From JABDKH01 sp963768565 (GTDB lineage Bacteria > Bacteroidota > Rhodothermia > Rhodothermales > JABDKH01): DNA of 64,000 bases. Made by a program: the position numbers and the translations under genes. The notes beneath the pieces were generated by a model. It was not told the origin of the DNA and ran no database searches. It saw only the letters and a list, made by a program, of their open reading frames with translations. Positions 56,892-64,000 of this stretch are shown in pieces. The DNA is taken from NCBI GenBank assembly GCA_963768565.1, contig CAVYIO010000006.1:26880-90879 (forward strand). The letters are read 5' to 3'. Numbering within the stretch: the stretch's first letter is position 1; every line of letters starts with the position of its first letter.

Positions 56892-57608
56892 TTGATGGAC
56901 TACTTCAAAGCGACCAGAACGGCTACCTACGGCTTCCTGAGCGCAATTCCGCTGTTCCTGATCTATGAGATCTCGATCCTGCTGGTAAATCATGGCAGCC
57001 CGGCAGGTGTACGCGTCGGGGCCGACGTCTGGATGAAGCAGATCCTCACGACGATTGGAGCTCCGGGGATGATCGCAGTGGGCGTTGCGGTGCTGGCCAT
57101 CGGTGTGGCGATTTTCGTCAAGGATCGTGGGCGCAAGATCCCTGTTCGCGCTTCCTACCTTGCGGGCGTCGTCGGAGAGAGTGCGCTCTATGCTGTTGTT
57201 GTCGCTCTTCTCGTTTCGTCTACGGTCAGCGTATTGCTCGCGATGGTACCGCAGTCGAATCCGGGCGAAATCGGTTTCTTTGCGAAGCTGTCCCTGTCCG
57301 TGGGTGCGGGTCTTTACGAGGAACTCGTGTTTCGCGTGATACTGGTCGGGGGGATGTTCTGGTTACTTCAACGGCTGAGCGATTCACGACGTGCCACCTA
57401 TGTTGTGGCGGCTGTGACTGGCGCGCTCCTGTTCAGTGCCGTGCACTACATCGGTGTCTTCGGCGACCCGTTCACGATCGGGTCGTTCCTGTTCCGATTC
57501 TTGTTCGGGCTTGCCATGAACGTCATCTTTCTAGTTCGGGGCTTCGGCGTGGCCGCCTGGACGCATGCCCTGTACGACGTGATGGTGGTCACCCACCTGC
57601 TCGGGTAG
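56892..57608 (+). CDS. CPBP-family intramembrane metalloprotease
   Basis: 238 residues, six to seven hydrophobic helices. The CAAX/Abi motif 1 is GLYEELVFRVILVGGMFWLL near 138-157 (Glu-Glu and Arg), and motif 2 is LLFSAVHYIGVFGDPF with the His near 184; a third His sits in AAWTHALYD. These residues bind the metal in Rce1-like enzymes. Substrates are unknown in bacteria of this type. The gene follows the LysM gene by 29 bases. Confidence 0.88.
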   Translation: MMDYFKATRTATYGFLSAIPLFLIYEISILLVNHGSPAGVRVGADVWMKQILTTIGAPGMIAVGVAVLAIGVAIFVKDRGRKIPVRASYLAGVVGESALYAVVVALLVSSTVSVLLAMVPQSNPGEIGFFAKLSLSVGAGLYEELVFRVILVGGMFWLLQRLSDSRRATYVVAAVTGALLFSAVHYIGVFGDPFTIGSFLFRFLFGLAMNVIFLVRGFGVAAWTHALYDVMVVTHLLG

Positions 57609-57688
57609 ACCGGGGCATGAATCCGATGACCGGGCCCCGCCGTATACACCTGGTTCGATTCCGTGAATATGCTGAGGTATTGACATAA

Positions 57689-58541
57689 ATGACGAATGGA
57701 TTGCGCACAGCCGCGCTGATGGCTGTAATGATGGTCCTGTTTGTGCTGATCGGCGACGCGATGGGCGGCCGGAGCGGGATGATCATGGCCTTCGGCTTTG
57801 CCCTGCTCGTGAACTTCGGCAGCTACTGGTTCAGTGACAAGATTGTCCTGAAGATGTATCGTGCGACGGAGGTGGGTCGGGACGAGTCGCCGGAGTTGTA
57901 CGATATGGTTGACCGACTCCGCCAGCGGGCACAGCTTCCCATGCCCAGGGTGTACGTGGTTCCGTCCGATCAGCCAAATGCGTTTGCCACGGGTCGGAAT
58001 CCGAAGCATGCCGCTGTGGCAGTGACGAACGGAATCGTCCGATTGCTGGACAAGGACGAACTGGAGGGTGTGATTGCGCACGAGCTTGCGCACGTCAAGA
58101 ACCGTGACATTCTGACGTCGTCGGTGGCGGCGGGCATCGCGACGGGCATCACGATGGTGGCGCGCTTCGGGTTCTTCATGGGCGGCAATCGCGATCGTGG
58201 CGGTGCGCTTGGAGGGATCTTGATGTTGATCCTGGCGCCGATTGCCGCGATGCTTATCCAGATGACTATCTCCCGGCACCCGCGAGTTTGCAGCCGACCG
58301 GGACGGTGCTGCGATCTGTGAGAAACCACGTGCCCTTGCGTCCGCGCTGGAGCAGCTTCAGGCTGGCGCACAGCGTGTTCAGATGAACGGGTCGCAGGCC
58401 ACCGCCCACATGTTCATCGTGAATCCATTCTCCGGCGCGATGGCTGGTTTCGCCAAACTCTTCTCAACGCATCCGCCGACAAGTGAGCGGATCGCGAGAC
58501 TGATGGAGATGGATCAAAGGGGTGTGCTGGCTGGCACATGA
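57689..58541 (+). CDS. htpX: HtpX-type membrane zinc protease (one frameshift)
   Basis: About 283 residues after joining at about 58,276, where a CCGGCA stretch holds one extra base. N-terminal helices (LMAVMMVLFVLIGDAMGG, IMAFGFALLVNFGSYWF), NAFATGRNPKHAAVAVTNGI, the zinc motif GVIAHELAHVKNRD, then a third and fourth hydrophobic span. After the break, TREFAADRDGAAICEKPRAL supplies the third zinc ligand Glu, and FSTHPPTSERIARLMEMD is the family C-terminus. It degrades misfolded inner-membrane proteins. The whole domain set is present, so I treat it as a functional gene with an error. Confidence 0.92.
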
Positions 58542-58592
58542 TATCGTTGAAGCGTGCTGCGGGTTGACCTCGTCAAGCCGCGCGCCAGGCAC

Positions 58593-58624
58593 TTTGTAAT
58601 CGTTCTCCGGTTCGACTAACTTTG
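58593..58624 (+). promoter_or_regulatory. Bacteroidota-type promoter for the barrel gene
   Basis: TTTG at 58593-58596 and TAACTTTG at 58617-58624, spaced by 20 bases, match the TTTG-N19/20-TAnnTTTG consensus of the housekeeping sigma factor of Bacteroidota. A strong inverted repeat (CGGGCC/GGCCCG around TTTCCC) starts just after it, at about 58,627-58,645, so the first transcribed bases could fold into a hairpin. The ATG is 65 bases downstream. Confidence 0.6.
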
Positions 58625-58688
58625 CGCGGGCCTTTCCCGGCCCGGCTCGAGTATCTGTAATCCCACCAACAATCCCATCAGTGATTCA

Positions 58689-59207
58689 ATGTCCAAACCA
58701 CGTATTCTAGTTGCCGCCGTCGGCCTCTCGTTTCTGCTGTCTGTTCCATCTGTCGGTCAAGGCACCACCATCGACATTGGCCCCCGCCTTGGAGCCGACG
58801 TTCTCGGAGATGTGGAAGAGGTCTTTCTTGGCCTTGACGTGCGTCTGGGCCTTCCTGCCCTGCCCGTCACAGTAAATCCGACGTTTGACTACTACCTGAC
58901 AGATAGCGGTTTTGATTTTTATCAGTTGAGTGTAAACGCACTGCTGAATATCAACACGCCTGGCATGCCGACCATCTCACCGTACGTCGGTGCGGGTCTC
59001 GGTATTGCGAGGACGTCTGTCGACATTGATCTGGGTGGTTTCGGAAGTGTCAGCGGTGACGACACGGACATCGGGATCAATTTGATCGGCGGCGGTTCGA
59101 TCGACGCCGGCTCGTTCCATCCGTTCGCGCAGGTTCAGATCACGTTGCTGGGCGACATCAACCTCATCAGCGCCACCGTCGGCGCGTTGTTCCGCATCAA
59201 GGGCTAG
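58689..59207 (+). CDS. Small outer-membrane beta-barrel protein
   Basis: 172 residues. Signal peptide ends SVPSVGQG. The mature part has paired amphipathic strands: IDIGPRLGADVLGDVEEVFL, GLDVRLGLPALPVTVNPTFD, FDFYQLSVNALLNIN, ISPYVGAGLGIARTSVD, GINLIGGGSIDAGSFHPFAQ and a last LISATVGALFRIKG. This is the OmpA/OmpW-like eight-stranded layout (outer membrane protein beta-barrel family). The promoter at 58,593 serves it alone. Function unknown. Confidence 0.85.
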   Translation: MSKPRILVAAVGLSFLLSVPSVGQGTTIDIGPRLGADVLGDVEEVFLGLDVRLGLPALPVTVNPTFDYYLTDSGFDFYQLSVNALLNINTPGMPTISPYVGAGLGIARTSVDIDLGGFGSVSGDDTDIGINLIGGGSIDAGSFHPFAQVQITLLGDINLISATVGALFRIKG

Positions 59208-59890
59208 GCATAGGCCGTCCCTGCATTGTACCCGGTCGTCGCGGCGAGCCCGGCGCAGCGATTTCTTCGCACGCTGATGCTCGCCGCTTCGCCGTCCGGG
59301 GTGAGGCAAGCCGCACTTTCGCTGACAGTCCGCCGTCGCATGCCGGGGTGAGCCTCGAGGATGGGTCATCCGATTTCTTCGGATCTGGCTAGCTCGCTGC
59401 GGCGCGGGGCCCGTATCGTCCGGTCGCAGTGATCCCGTTTCAAAGATCAGCGACAGTCAGCCCCGGTGATCCTCCGTGGCGTCTCACGCTGTTGGGGCCT
59501 CGCTCGCTCTCATTGCGACCGCCCACGCCGCTCCGGGACGCGACGTCTGTTCGGCGATCTTCTGTGCCTCGCACGCTGCCGGAGCTCGCGGTGGCGGATC
59601 ACTTCGTCTTTGCCTGGCCGGCAGTGATCCCGGATTCACGTCCCTTTGGCGCCGCTTTTTCGTCGCTCCGCCAGGTCGCCTCCTTTTTAGAAGATTCAGA
59701 GTCTGCATTGCGAATTTGGTTCGAGTTTCGTTCCTGCGGCCCGCAAAACGGTACCCTTTACGAACTCTAGCGGTAATATTTACGGCTGGTGTACGGATTC
59801 AAGTATTCCAGCGCACGGGTCCCGTTCTGGTCACGACGACATGGTTCGGTGTTCAAGGGCCACGTGAATACAGCAAATTGCGAGGACAGC
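59208..59890 (+). other. Long intergenic stretch, no supported gene
   Basis: About 680 bases between the barrel gene and the S46 peptidase. Open frames here have no start context or recognisable family, and two of them are mutually overlapping translations of the same Ala/Arg-rich sequence. The text GTGATCC recurs (near 59,429, 59,466 and 59,624), and a GC-rich part at 59,230-59,420 may form hairpins. A possible promoter for the peptidase (TAATATTTAC near 59,774) is too weak to call. Confidence 0.4.
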
Positions 59891-62059
59891 ATGCTTAGAG
59901 GACTTCAGCGGACGGCTACAATTGCGACCGCCCTGACCATGATACTCATCGGACTCATCCAGGTCGATGTCGCGAATGCACAGGAGGAGATGGTGCAGGC
60001 GGGCACGTACGACAATGGCAAGATGTGGACGTTCGACTATCCACCAGCCGAGTTCTTCAGGACCGAGTACGGTATCGAAGCCAGCGACGACTGGTTTGAG
60101 AAGGCGCGTTTGAGCGCATTGAGACTTCCAAACTGCACGGCATCGTTTGTGTCGCCGACAGGGCTTGTGATGACGAACCACCACTGTGCCCGAGGCGCGC
60201 TTGCCCAGGTTTCACAGGAGGGAGAGCATCTGCTGGACAAAGGCTTCTACGCACGCTCGCTTGAAGAAGAACGTCCGGCACCCATGCTCTGGTTGGACCA
60301 ACTCGTTGCCATCGATGACGTCACCGATGAGGTGTACGCTGCGCTTGAAGGTGCGGAGACGATTGCCGAGAGATCCAGTGCGCGGACGGACGCGATCAAC
60401 GCGATACAGGAACGCAAGCTGAACGAGGTGGGCGGTGAGGACAGCGGTCATGTGGTTCAGGTCGTCTCACTCTACAGTGGAGGCCGCTATTCGGCGTACA
60501 CGTTCCGTCGGTACTCGGATGTCCGCATCGTGATGGCTCCCGAGATTGCGATGGGTCACTTCGGTGGCGACTATGACAACTTCACGTTCCCGCGCTACGC
60601 GCTCGACATGTCGTTCCTTCGTGTCTATGTGAACGGCGAGCCCTTTCGCACCGACAACTATTTCAAGTGGAGCGTCGACGGGGCGGAAGAGGGTGATCCG
60701 GTGTTTGTGATTGGCAACCCGGGCGCCACGAACCGGCTCGAATCGGTTGCACAACTCGAGTATCGAAGAGACTATCGCGACAAGCTTCTGCTTGAGTTCT
60801 TCCAGGATCGGCTCTGGGCACTGAGGGATGCCTATGAGGCAACGAGCGATGACCGTGTTCGTACCACCATGCTCAGCGCAAGCAACGTAGAGAAGCTTTA
60901 CGGCGGGCGTGTAAGGGGACTGAACGACGCCAACATCATGGCTCGTCGCGCCGACTCGGAGCGCCAGTTCCTCCAGGCGATCGCCGCCGATCCGGCGCTT
61001 CAGGCTGAGTACGGAACGCTGATCGATGACCTTGCAGCTCTTCAGCCGCCCAAGGCGGAGTACGCGGCCGAGTTCATCACCTTTCTTGCCATGGCTCCGG
61101 GCTCTGCTTGGACCTCAGTAACCTTGCAGCGCGCGTTGATGGCTCAGCGGATGTTGAAACAACAGGCCGACGGAGCGTCCGATGAGGCGATCGAGAATAT
61201 GAAGAGCGGACTGCTCGGGATTTCTGACGGCGCCCAGGTGCTCGACCGGAACTACTTGATGGGTCGGATTGCCATGGCTCAGAAGTATCTGGGAAGTGAC
61301 GCGGCTGTCGCCCTGTACATGGACGGCCGTTCGGCAGAGGACGTGGCTCAGCATATTCTCGATGAGAGCGTCCTGACGACCGCGGAGGCCACTGCTGCAG
61401 CCGTGGAAGCCGGAACGCTGACGACGGATGATCCGGCGGTGATGTTTGTTGAATCCTGGGCGCAGCGCCTGGCAGATTACCAGAGCGGATTCGCAGGCCT
61501 CGCGGCTCAGGAGGGTGAACTGGGCAGCAAGCGCGGCCGCGCGCAATACGACGTCTACGGCCTCTCAATCCCTCCGGACGCCACGTTCTCACTACGGATC
61601 GCTGACGGCGTGGTACAGGGATATGACTACAACGGGACCGAAGCGCCTCCGTACACGACCTTCTACGGTTTGTACGACCACTACCATTCTTACCGCGGTT
61701 CGGAAATTGCGCACGAATGGGACTTGCCCGAGCGCTGGCTTAACCCACCGGCAGAGTTCGACCTCTCGACACCGATGAATATCGTTTCAACAAACGACAT
61801 CATCGGTGGTAACTCGGGCTCGCCGATGGTCAGCAAGGATCTTGAAGTGGTCGGGCTCGTCTTCGACGGGAATATCGAGAGCCTGCCCAGTGCGTACATC
61901 TTCACGACGGATGTGAACAGAACCGTGTCCGTTGATGCCCGCGGTATTCTGGAATCGCTCGATTCGATGTTCGATATGGACCGAATCGTACTTGAACTCA
62001 CGACGGGTCAACTCGTCGGGACGGAGGCCGAAGCGGATGCAGTCCGCATGGTCCGGTAA
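59891..62059 (+). CDS. S46 dipeptidyl peptidase (DPP7-like)
   Basis: About 722 residues from ATG 59891, with a signal peptide ending DVANAQ; the frame is open further upstream to 59789 but without a signal. The chymotrypsin-like core shows VMTNHHCARGALAQVS-type TNHHCARG (His), DYDNFTFPRYALD (Asp) and NDIIGGNSGSPMVSKD (Ser). The S46 helical cap lies between. The S1 position, FDGN, has Gly where DPP11 has Arg, so hydrophobic P1 residues (DPP7 type) are predicted rather than acidic ones. It releases N-terminal dipeptides in the periplasm. A clear terminator follows. Confidence 0.93.
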   Translation: MLRGLQRTATIATALTMILIGLIQVDVANAQEEMVQAGTYDNGKMWTFDYPPAEFFRTEYGIEASDDWFEKARLSALRLPNCTASFVSPTGLVMTNHHCARGALAQVSQEGEHLLDKGFYARSLEEERPAPMLWLDQLVAIDDVTDEVYAALEGAETIAERSSARTDAINAIQERKLNEVGGEDSGHVVQVVSLYSGGRYSAYTFRRYSDVRIVMAPEIAMGHFGGDYDNFTFPRYALDMSFLRVYVNGEPFRTDNYFKWSVDGAEEGDPVFVIGNPGATNRLESVAQLEYRRDYRDKLLLEFFQDRLWALRDAYEATSDDRVRTTMLSASNVEKLYGGRVRGLNDANIMARRADSERQFLQAIAADPALQAEYGTLIDDLAALQPPKAEYAAEFITFLAMAPGSAWTSVTLQRALMAQRMLKQQADGASDEAIENMKSGLLGISDGAQVLDRNYLMGRIAMAQKYLGSDAAVALYMDGRSAEDVAQHILDESVLTTAEATAAAVEAGTLTTDDPAVMFVESWAQRLADYQSGFAGLAAQEGELGSKRGRAQYDVYGLSIPPDATFSLRIADGVVQGYDYNGTEAPPYTTFYGLYDHYHSYRGSEIAHEWDLPERWLNPPAEFDLSTPMNIVSTNDIIGGNSGSPMVSKDLEVVGLVFDGNIESLPSAYIFTTDVNRTVSVDARGILESLDSMFDMDRIVLELTTGQLVGTEAEADAVRMVR

Positions 62060-62085
62060 TCCGTCACACATGTGATGAGTCGCAA

Positions 62086-62120
62086 AGGGCCCGGCATTTG
62101 TCGGGCCCTCTGTGTTTCTG
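62086..62120 (+). terminator. Rho-independent-like terminator of the S46 gene
   Basis: AGGGCCCG (62086-62093) pairs perfectly with CGGGCCCT (62102-62109) across an eight-base loop, followed by CTGTGTTTCTG, a modest T-rich tail. It lies 27 bases past the stop codon. Confidence 0.7.
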
Positions 62121-62247
62121 CAGGCACGGGTCCCGGACGGCAACTGTCAAAGTGCCGGACCTGGTAGTAATTACGCGGTAGCACCCGGACGCGATCGCAG
62201 CCGTGGGCCTCCCGTTGCATGGTGGCCTGCGAACGTCTGCCGTATTT

Positions 62248-62478
62248 GGCACTCCTTCCGTCCGGTAGTCCTGGTCTCAGCCGCGGGCACTCCTTCCGGC
62301 CAGGTAGCATCCTGGTCTCAGCCGCGGGCACTCCTTCCGTCCGGTAGACGCGGGCACTCCTCCCGTCCGGTAGTCCTGGCCTCAGCCGCGGGCGCTCCTT
62401 CCGGCCAGCGCCAGCAGTCCTGGTTTCAGCCGGGGGCACTCGTTCCGGCCGGTAGTCCTGGTCTCAGCCGCGGGCACG
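62248..62478. repeat. Imperfect tandem repeat, about 38-base unit
   Basis: About six copies, some shortened or with small insertions. On the minus strand the unit reads GGCTGAGACCAGGACTACCG then GACGGAAGGAGTGCCCGC. Copies start near 62248, 62286, 62327, 62348, 62389 and 62433 (plus-strand reading, each beginning with GGGCACTCCTTCC or a variant). Copies are contiguous with no spacers, so this is not CRISPR. The last one includes the TGA stop codon of the Ala-rich gene at 62,464, so the array abuts that gene's 3' end. Confidence 0.8.
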
Positions 62479-63012
62479 CTCGAGCGCCGCGATCGCCTGC
62501 TCTGCAGCTTCGCGCGCTGCCTGTGCGGCGTCCGTCGCCTTTCTTGCAGCGTCCTTGGCCACAAGTGCGGCTTCACGGGCGTCGGCTGTAGCGTCTCGTA
62601 CGGCCTCCTCGCAGGTCTTCTCTGCCGCCTTCCGTGCGGCGCGAACCGCCCTGTCGGCGGTTTCAAGAGCCGCTTGCCTTGATGCCCACTCCGCCGACTC
62701 CCGCGCGAGTCGCTGTGATGCCTGATCCATGCCCTCTCGCAGAGTGCGGGCGGAGGCCTCTTCCGCAGCGTCGCCGAGGAGGCGCCGGGATGTTGCTTCG
62801 GCTACTTCCCGGGCCGCTTGTCGCGAGACACGCTCCTCCACTTCACGCGTCGCCTGCTGCGCGGCCCGCTCACCAGCCGCGCGCGCCGCTTCTCTCGCTT
62901 CGCGCTCCGCCACGTCCCATGCTGCTCCGATTGATGCTCTGGTGGTCGCCGGCTTTCTCAATGAGTCGCTCTCGCTATCTATTTCGTACTTCCGCGTCAT
63001 TGGTTTCTCCAA
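62464..63012 (-). CDS. Ala/Glu/Arg-rich coiled-coil protein, unknown
   Basis: 182 residues (ATG 63012; a second in-frame ATG at 63000). After a charged start (MTRKYEIDSESDSLRKPA) almost the whole protein is built of A-rich helical heptads such as EREAREAARAAGERAAQQAT and ALVAKDAARKATDAAQAARE. One Cys only, no signal, no membrane helix. The composition resembles apolipophorin-, phasin- or LEA-like amphipathic helices, but no family can be named. Low complexity makes homology claims unsafe. The regular charge pattern and single clean frame support it as a real gene. Confidence 0.65.
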   Translation of the reverse strand: MEKPMTRKYEIDSESDSLRKPATTRASIGAAWDVAEREAREAARAAGERAAQQATREVEERVSRQAAREVAEATSRRLLGDAAEEASARTLREGMDQASQRLARESAEWASRQAALETADRAVRAARKAAEKTCEEAVRDATADAREAALVAKDAARKATDAAQAAREAAEQAIAALERARG

Positions 63013-63520
63013 TCGTTAACGTCTACCCGCTGGGGCGGCAGACCAGATCACCTCGACCTGTGTCCGTCGCGCATGCGACGGGACGCAGTATGTGGGCGGC
63101 GCCTGGCGTGCATCAATTACTCCAGCGTCGGTCCAATTCTTCAGTATGCATCCCAGTGTATGGTGGGACTCGATTCCCGAATGACGGTCAAACCTTGCAG
63201 GGGATGTAGGCATAGTTTGGTAGTGACAAGTATCGTCGCGCTCTGCGTGCGACTGAACAGTATCAAAAGAGAAATCCGCTTCATCGAGCGCCGCGGTTGC
63301 CACGCCGGGGGCGAACCATGATGGTGCGCCAGAACGAGAATGCGGCGACTCCGCCCGACTCAACCGGGAGCCCGGAATGGGTGTTGCCACCCATGAACTG
63401 CGCCCCCACGTTTGTGATCTCCTACGCGGTTTTAGCCGCTAAAGGGACCGATAAGGGACACAAGTACCGCCCGACCGGACCATGTTGGAGACCGGGGCAT
63501 ACAATAACATGAGGAATATC
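63013..63520. other. Intergenic stretch, no supported gene
   Basis: About 510 bases between the divergent Ala-rich gene and the small gene at 63,568. Several short open frames exist on both strands, none with a recognisable product or start context. It should contain the promoters of both flanking genes, but I see no matched -33/-7 or -35/-10 pair. Confidence 0.4.
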
Positions 63521-63542
63521 AATCTCTTGACAACAAGAGATT
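63521..63542. promoter_or_regulatory. 22-base perfect palindrome upstream of the small gene
   Basis: AATCTCTTG (63521-63529) and CAAGAGATT (63534-63542) are exact reverse complements around ACAA. The centre contains TTGACA. The palindrome ends 25 bases ahead of the ATG at 63568 and about 12 bases ahead of the ribosome binding site. It could be an operator for a dimeric regulator or a 5'-leader hairpin. There is no T-run, so it is not a typical terminator. Confidence 0.55.
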
Positions 63543-63567
63543 TACAAGACACAAGAACGGAGGGGTC

Positions 63568-63873
63568 ATGGCGCTGCCAGAATTGAAGTCCGCAGAACTG
63601 GGAGGAATCGAGGGAACCGGATACGCCTTTACGAAAAGTACATTTGACGGAGATGCGATACAGGGCATCTTCTTTGCCGATGAAGCCACTGATGGCAAGG
63701 CCGAGGCTCTCGTTGAAAGTGAGGCCGTCCCGTTTAGCGGAGTGCTCTACAAGCGAAACCGATCGGGTTCAGTCACGCAGAAGAAGGTGGATCTTGATGT
63801 GGACGTGACCAAGATGAGTAGCGTGGCATTCGGCGATCGTCTGGACTTTGTTGTTGTGGAGGAGTCGGACTGA
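63568..63873 (+). CDS. Small protein of unknown function
   Basis: 101 residues, cytoplasmic by sequence (no signal or membrane helix). An unusually good ribosome binding site (GGAGGGG, seven bases or fewer before the ATG) supports the start. The sequence alternates strands and turns (GTGYAFTKSTFDGDAIQGIF, EAVPFSGVLYKRNRSGSVTQ, KVDLDVDVTKMSSVAFGDRL) with an acidic end, as in a small beta-sandwich or barrel. I do not recognise the family. The strong ribosome site and upstream palindrome suggest it is well expressed and regulated. Confidence 0.7.
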   Translation: MALPELKSAELGGIEGTGYAFTKSTFDGDAIQGIFFADEATDGKAEALVESEAVPFSGVLYKRNRSGSVTQKKVDLDVDVTKMSSVAFGDRLDFVVVEESD

Positions 63874-63891
63874 CGACAGAGACGCGCAGGA

Positions 63892-64000
63892 TCACTGCGC
63901 ATCCTGTCCCATGATGAAGTGCTCACCCAGTACTTCGGCGAGGCGGCTCGTCAGCACGGTGACGTCGTCTTCGTTGAACACCATCGGCGGCTTGATCTTC
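63892..64000 (-). CDS. Class III aminotransferase, C-terminal end only
   Basis: Only the last 35 codons lie in the window; the gene enters from the right edge. The reading KIKPPMVFNEDDVTVLTSRL followed by AEVLGEHF matches the usual end of class III pyridoxal-phosphate aminotransferases (I-x-P-P-L-x-F-x-x-x-D then an amphipathic helix), such as acetylornithine or 4-aminobutyrate aminotransferase. The specific substrate cannot be told from this piece. It converges with the small gene at 63,568, leaving 18 bases between stops. Confidence 0.65.
   Translation of the reverse strand, partial: KIKPPMVFNEDDVTVLTSRLAEVLGEHFIMGQDAQ

Noticed and set aside
57645..57668. tRNA-like T-loop (GGTTCGATTCC)
   Set aside because: The flanking bases do not form the five-pair T stem, and no acceptor or anticodon arms are found around it.
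57673..57680. TTGACA box right before htpX
   Set aside because: It lies within 20 bases of the start codon, leaving no room for a -10 element and leader.
59429..59898. Two open frames in the gap before the S46 gene
   Set aside because: They overlap in different frames, are Ala/Arg/Ser-rich and lack start signals or a known family.
62008..62439. 143-codon open frame on the minus strand across the repeat
   Set aside because: The translation is only the repeat unit read as Pro/Arg/Gly-rich peptide and it overlaps the S46 gene end and its terminator.
62248..62478. Possible CRISPR array
   Set aside because: Units are contiguous, of unequal length and imperfect, with no unique spacers and no cas genes nearby.

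Overview
The window reads as ordinary chromosome from a member of the Bacteroidota/Rhodothermota group, most likely a Rhodothermales-type marine bacterium. Supporting signs are a C-terminal type IX secretion (T9SS) sorting domain at 28.1 kb, a TTTG-N20-TAnnTTTG promoter of the Bacteroidota kind at 58.6 kb, two DUF4252 proteins behind an ECF sigma factor, an S46 dipeptidyl peptidase, and several outer-membrane barrels with signal peptides ending in A-x-A-Q. The DNA is moderately GC-rich and densely coded. I found no rRNA, tRNA, CRISPR array, insertion sequence or phage gene.

Layout. 0-4.7 kb (minus strand): two lipoproteins, a methyltransferase, ispH, tgt and a small membrane protein. 4.8-16.6 kb (minus): one long envelope block of tamA, tamB, a 79-residue tail-anchored protein, mlaE, mlaF, mlaD and an AI-2E-family permease. 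16.7-20.1 kb (minus): a DUF4097/GIN-like lipoprotein, a BrkB-family membrane protein and clpX. 20.3-26.1 kb: an RNA cytosine methyltransferase (plus), then EcsC, an outer-membrane plug/barrel protein, a deoxynucleoside kinase and phosphofructokinase (minus, overlapping). 26.4-34.7 kb (plus): a LamG T9SS cargo protein, an UlaG-like hydrolase, an S9 peptidase, a rearranged T9SS gene, a phosphoesterase and a GAF-PP2C phosphatase. 34.8-43.8 kb: sugar nucleotidyltransferase, transaldolase, beta-CASP hydrolase, a large FAD/Fe-S oxidase, S41 protease and a methyltransferase. 44.0-47.9 kb (plus): ECF sigma, anti-sigma, two DUF4252 proteins, LemA and a TPM protein. 47.9-55.2 kb (minus): secreted subtilase, divergent sigma factor, anti-sigma with two zinc motifs, and an outer-membrane barrel. 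55.4-62.1 kb (plus): TPR protein, LysM/RlpA-like protein, CPBP protease, HtpX, a small barrel and S46 peptidase. 62.2-64.0 kb: a tandem repeat, an Ala-rich coiled protein, a small unknown gene behind a palindrome, and the end of a class III aminotransferase.

The dominant theme is the cell envelope: lipid traffic (Mla, Tam), surface proteins and proteases, and two sigma/anti-sigma modules that could sense envelope state. The 47.9-55.2 kb locus is the best candidate for a poorly described system. At least ten single-base frameshifts interrupt eight otherwise intact genes (tamB, tamA, the GIN-like lipoprotein, the plug protein, S9 peptidase, phosphoesterase, subtilase, htpX). I read these mainly as sequencing or assembly errors and report each gene as one joined feature. 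Start codons are chosen by eye.
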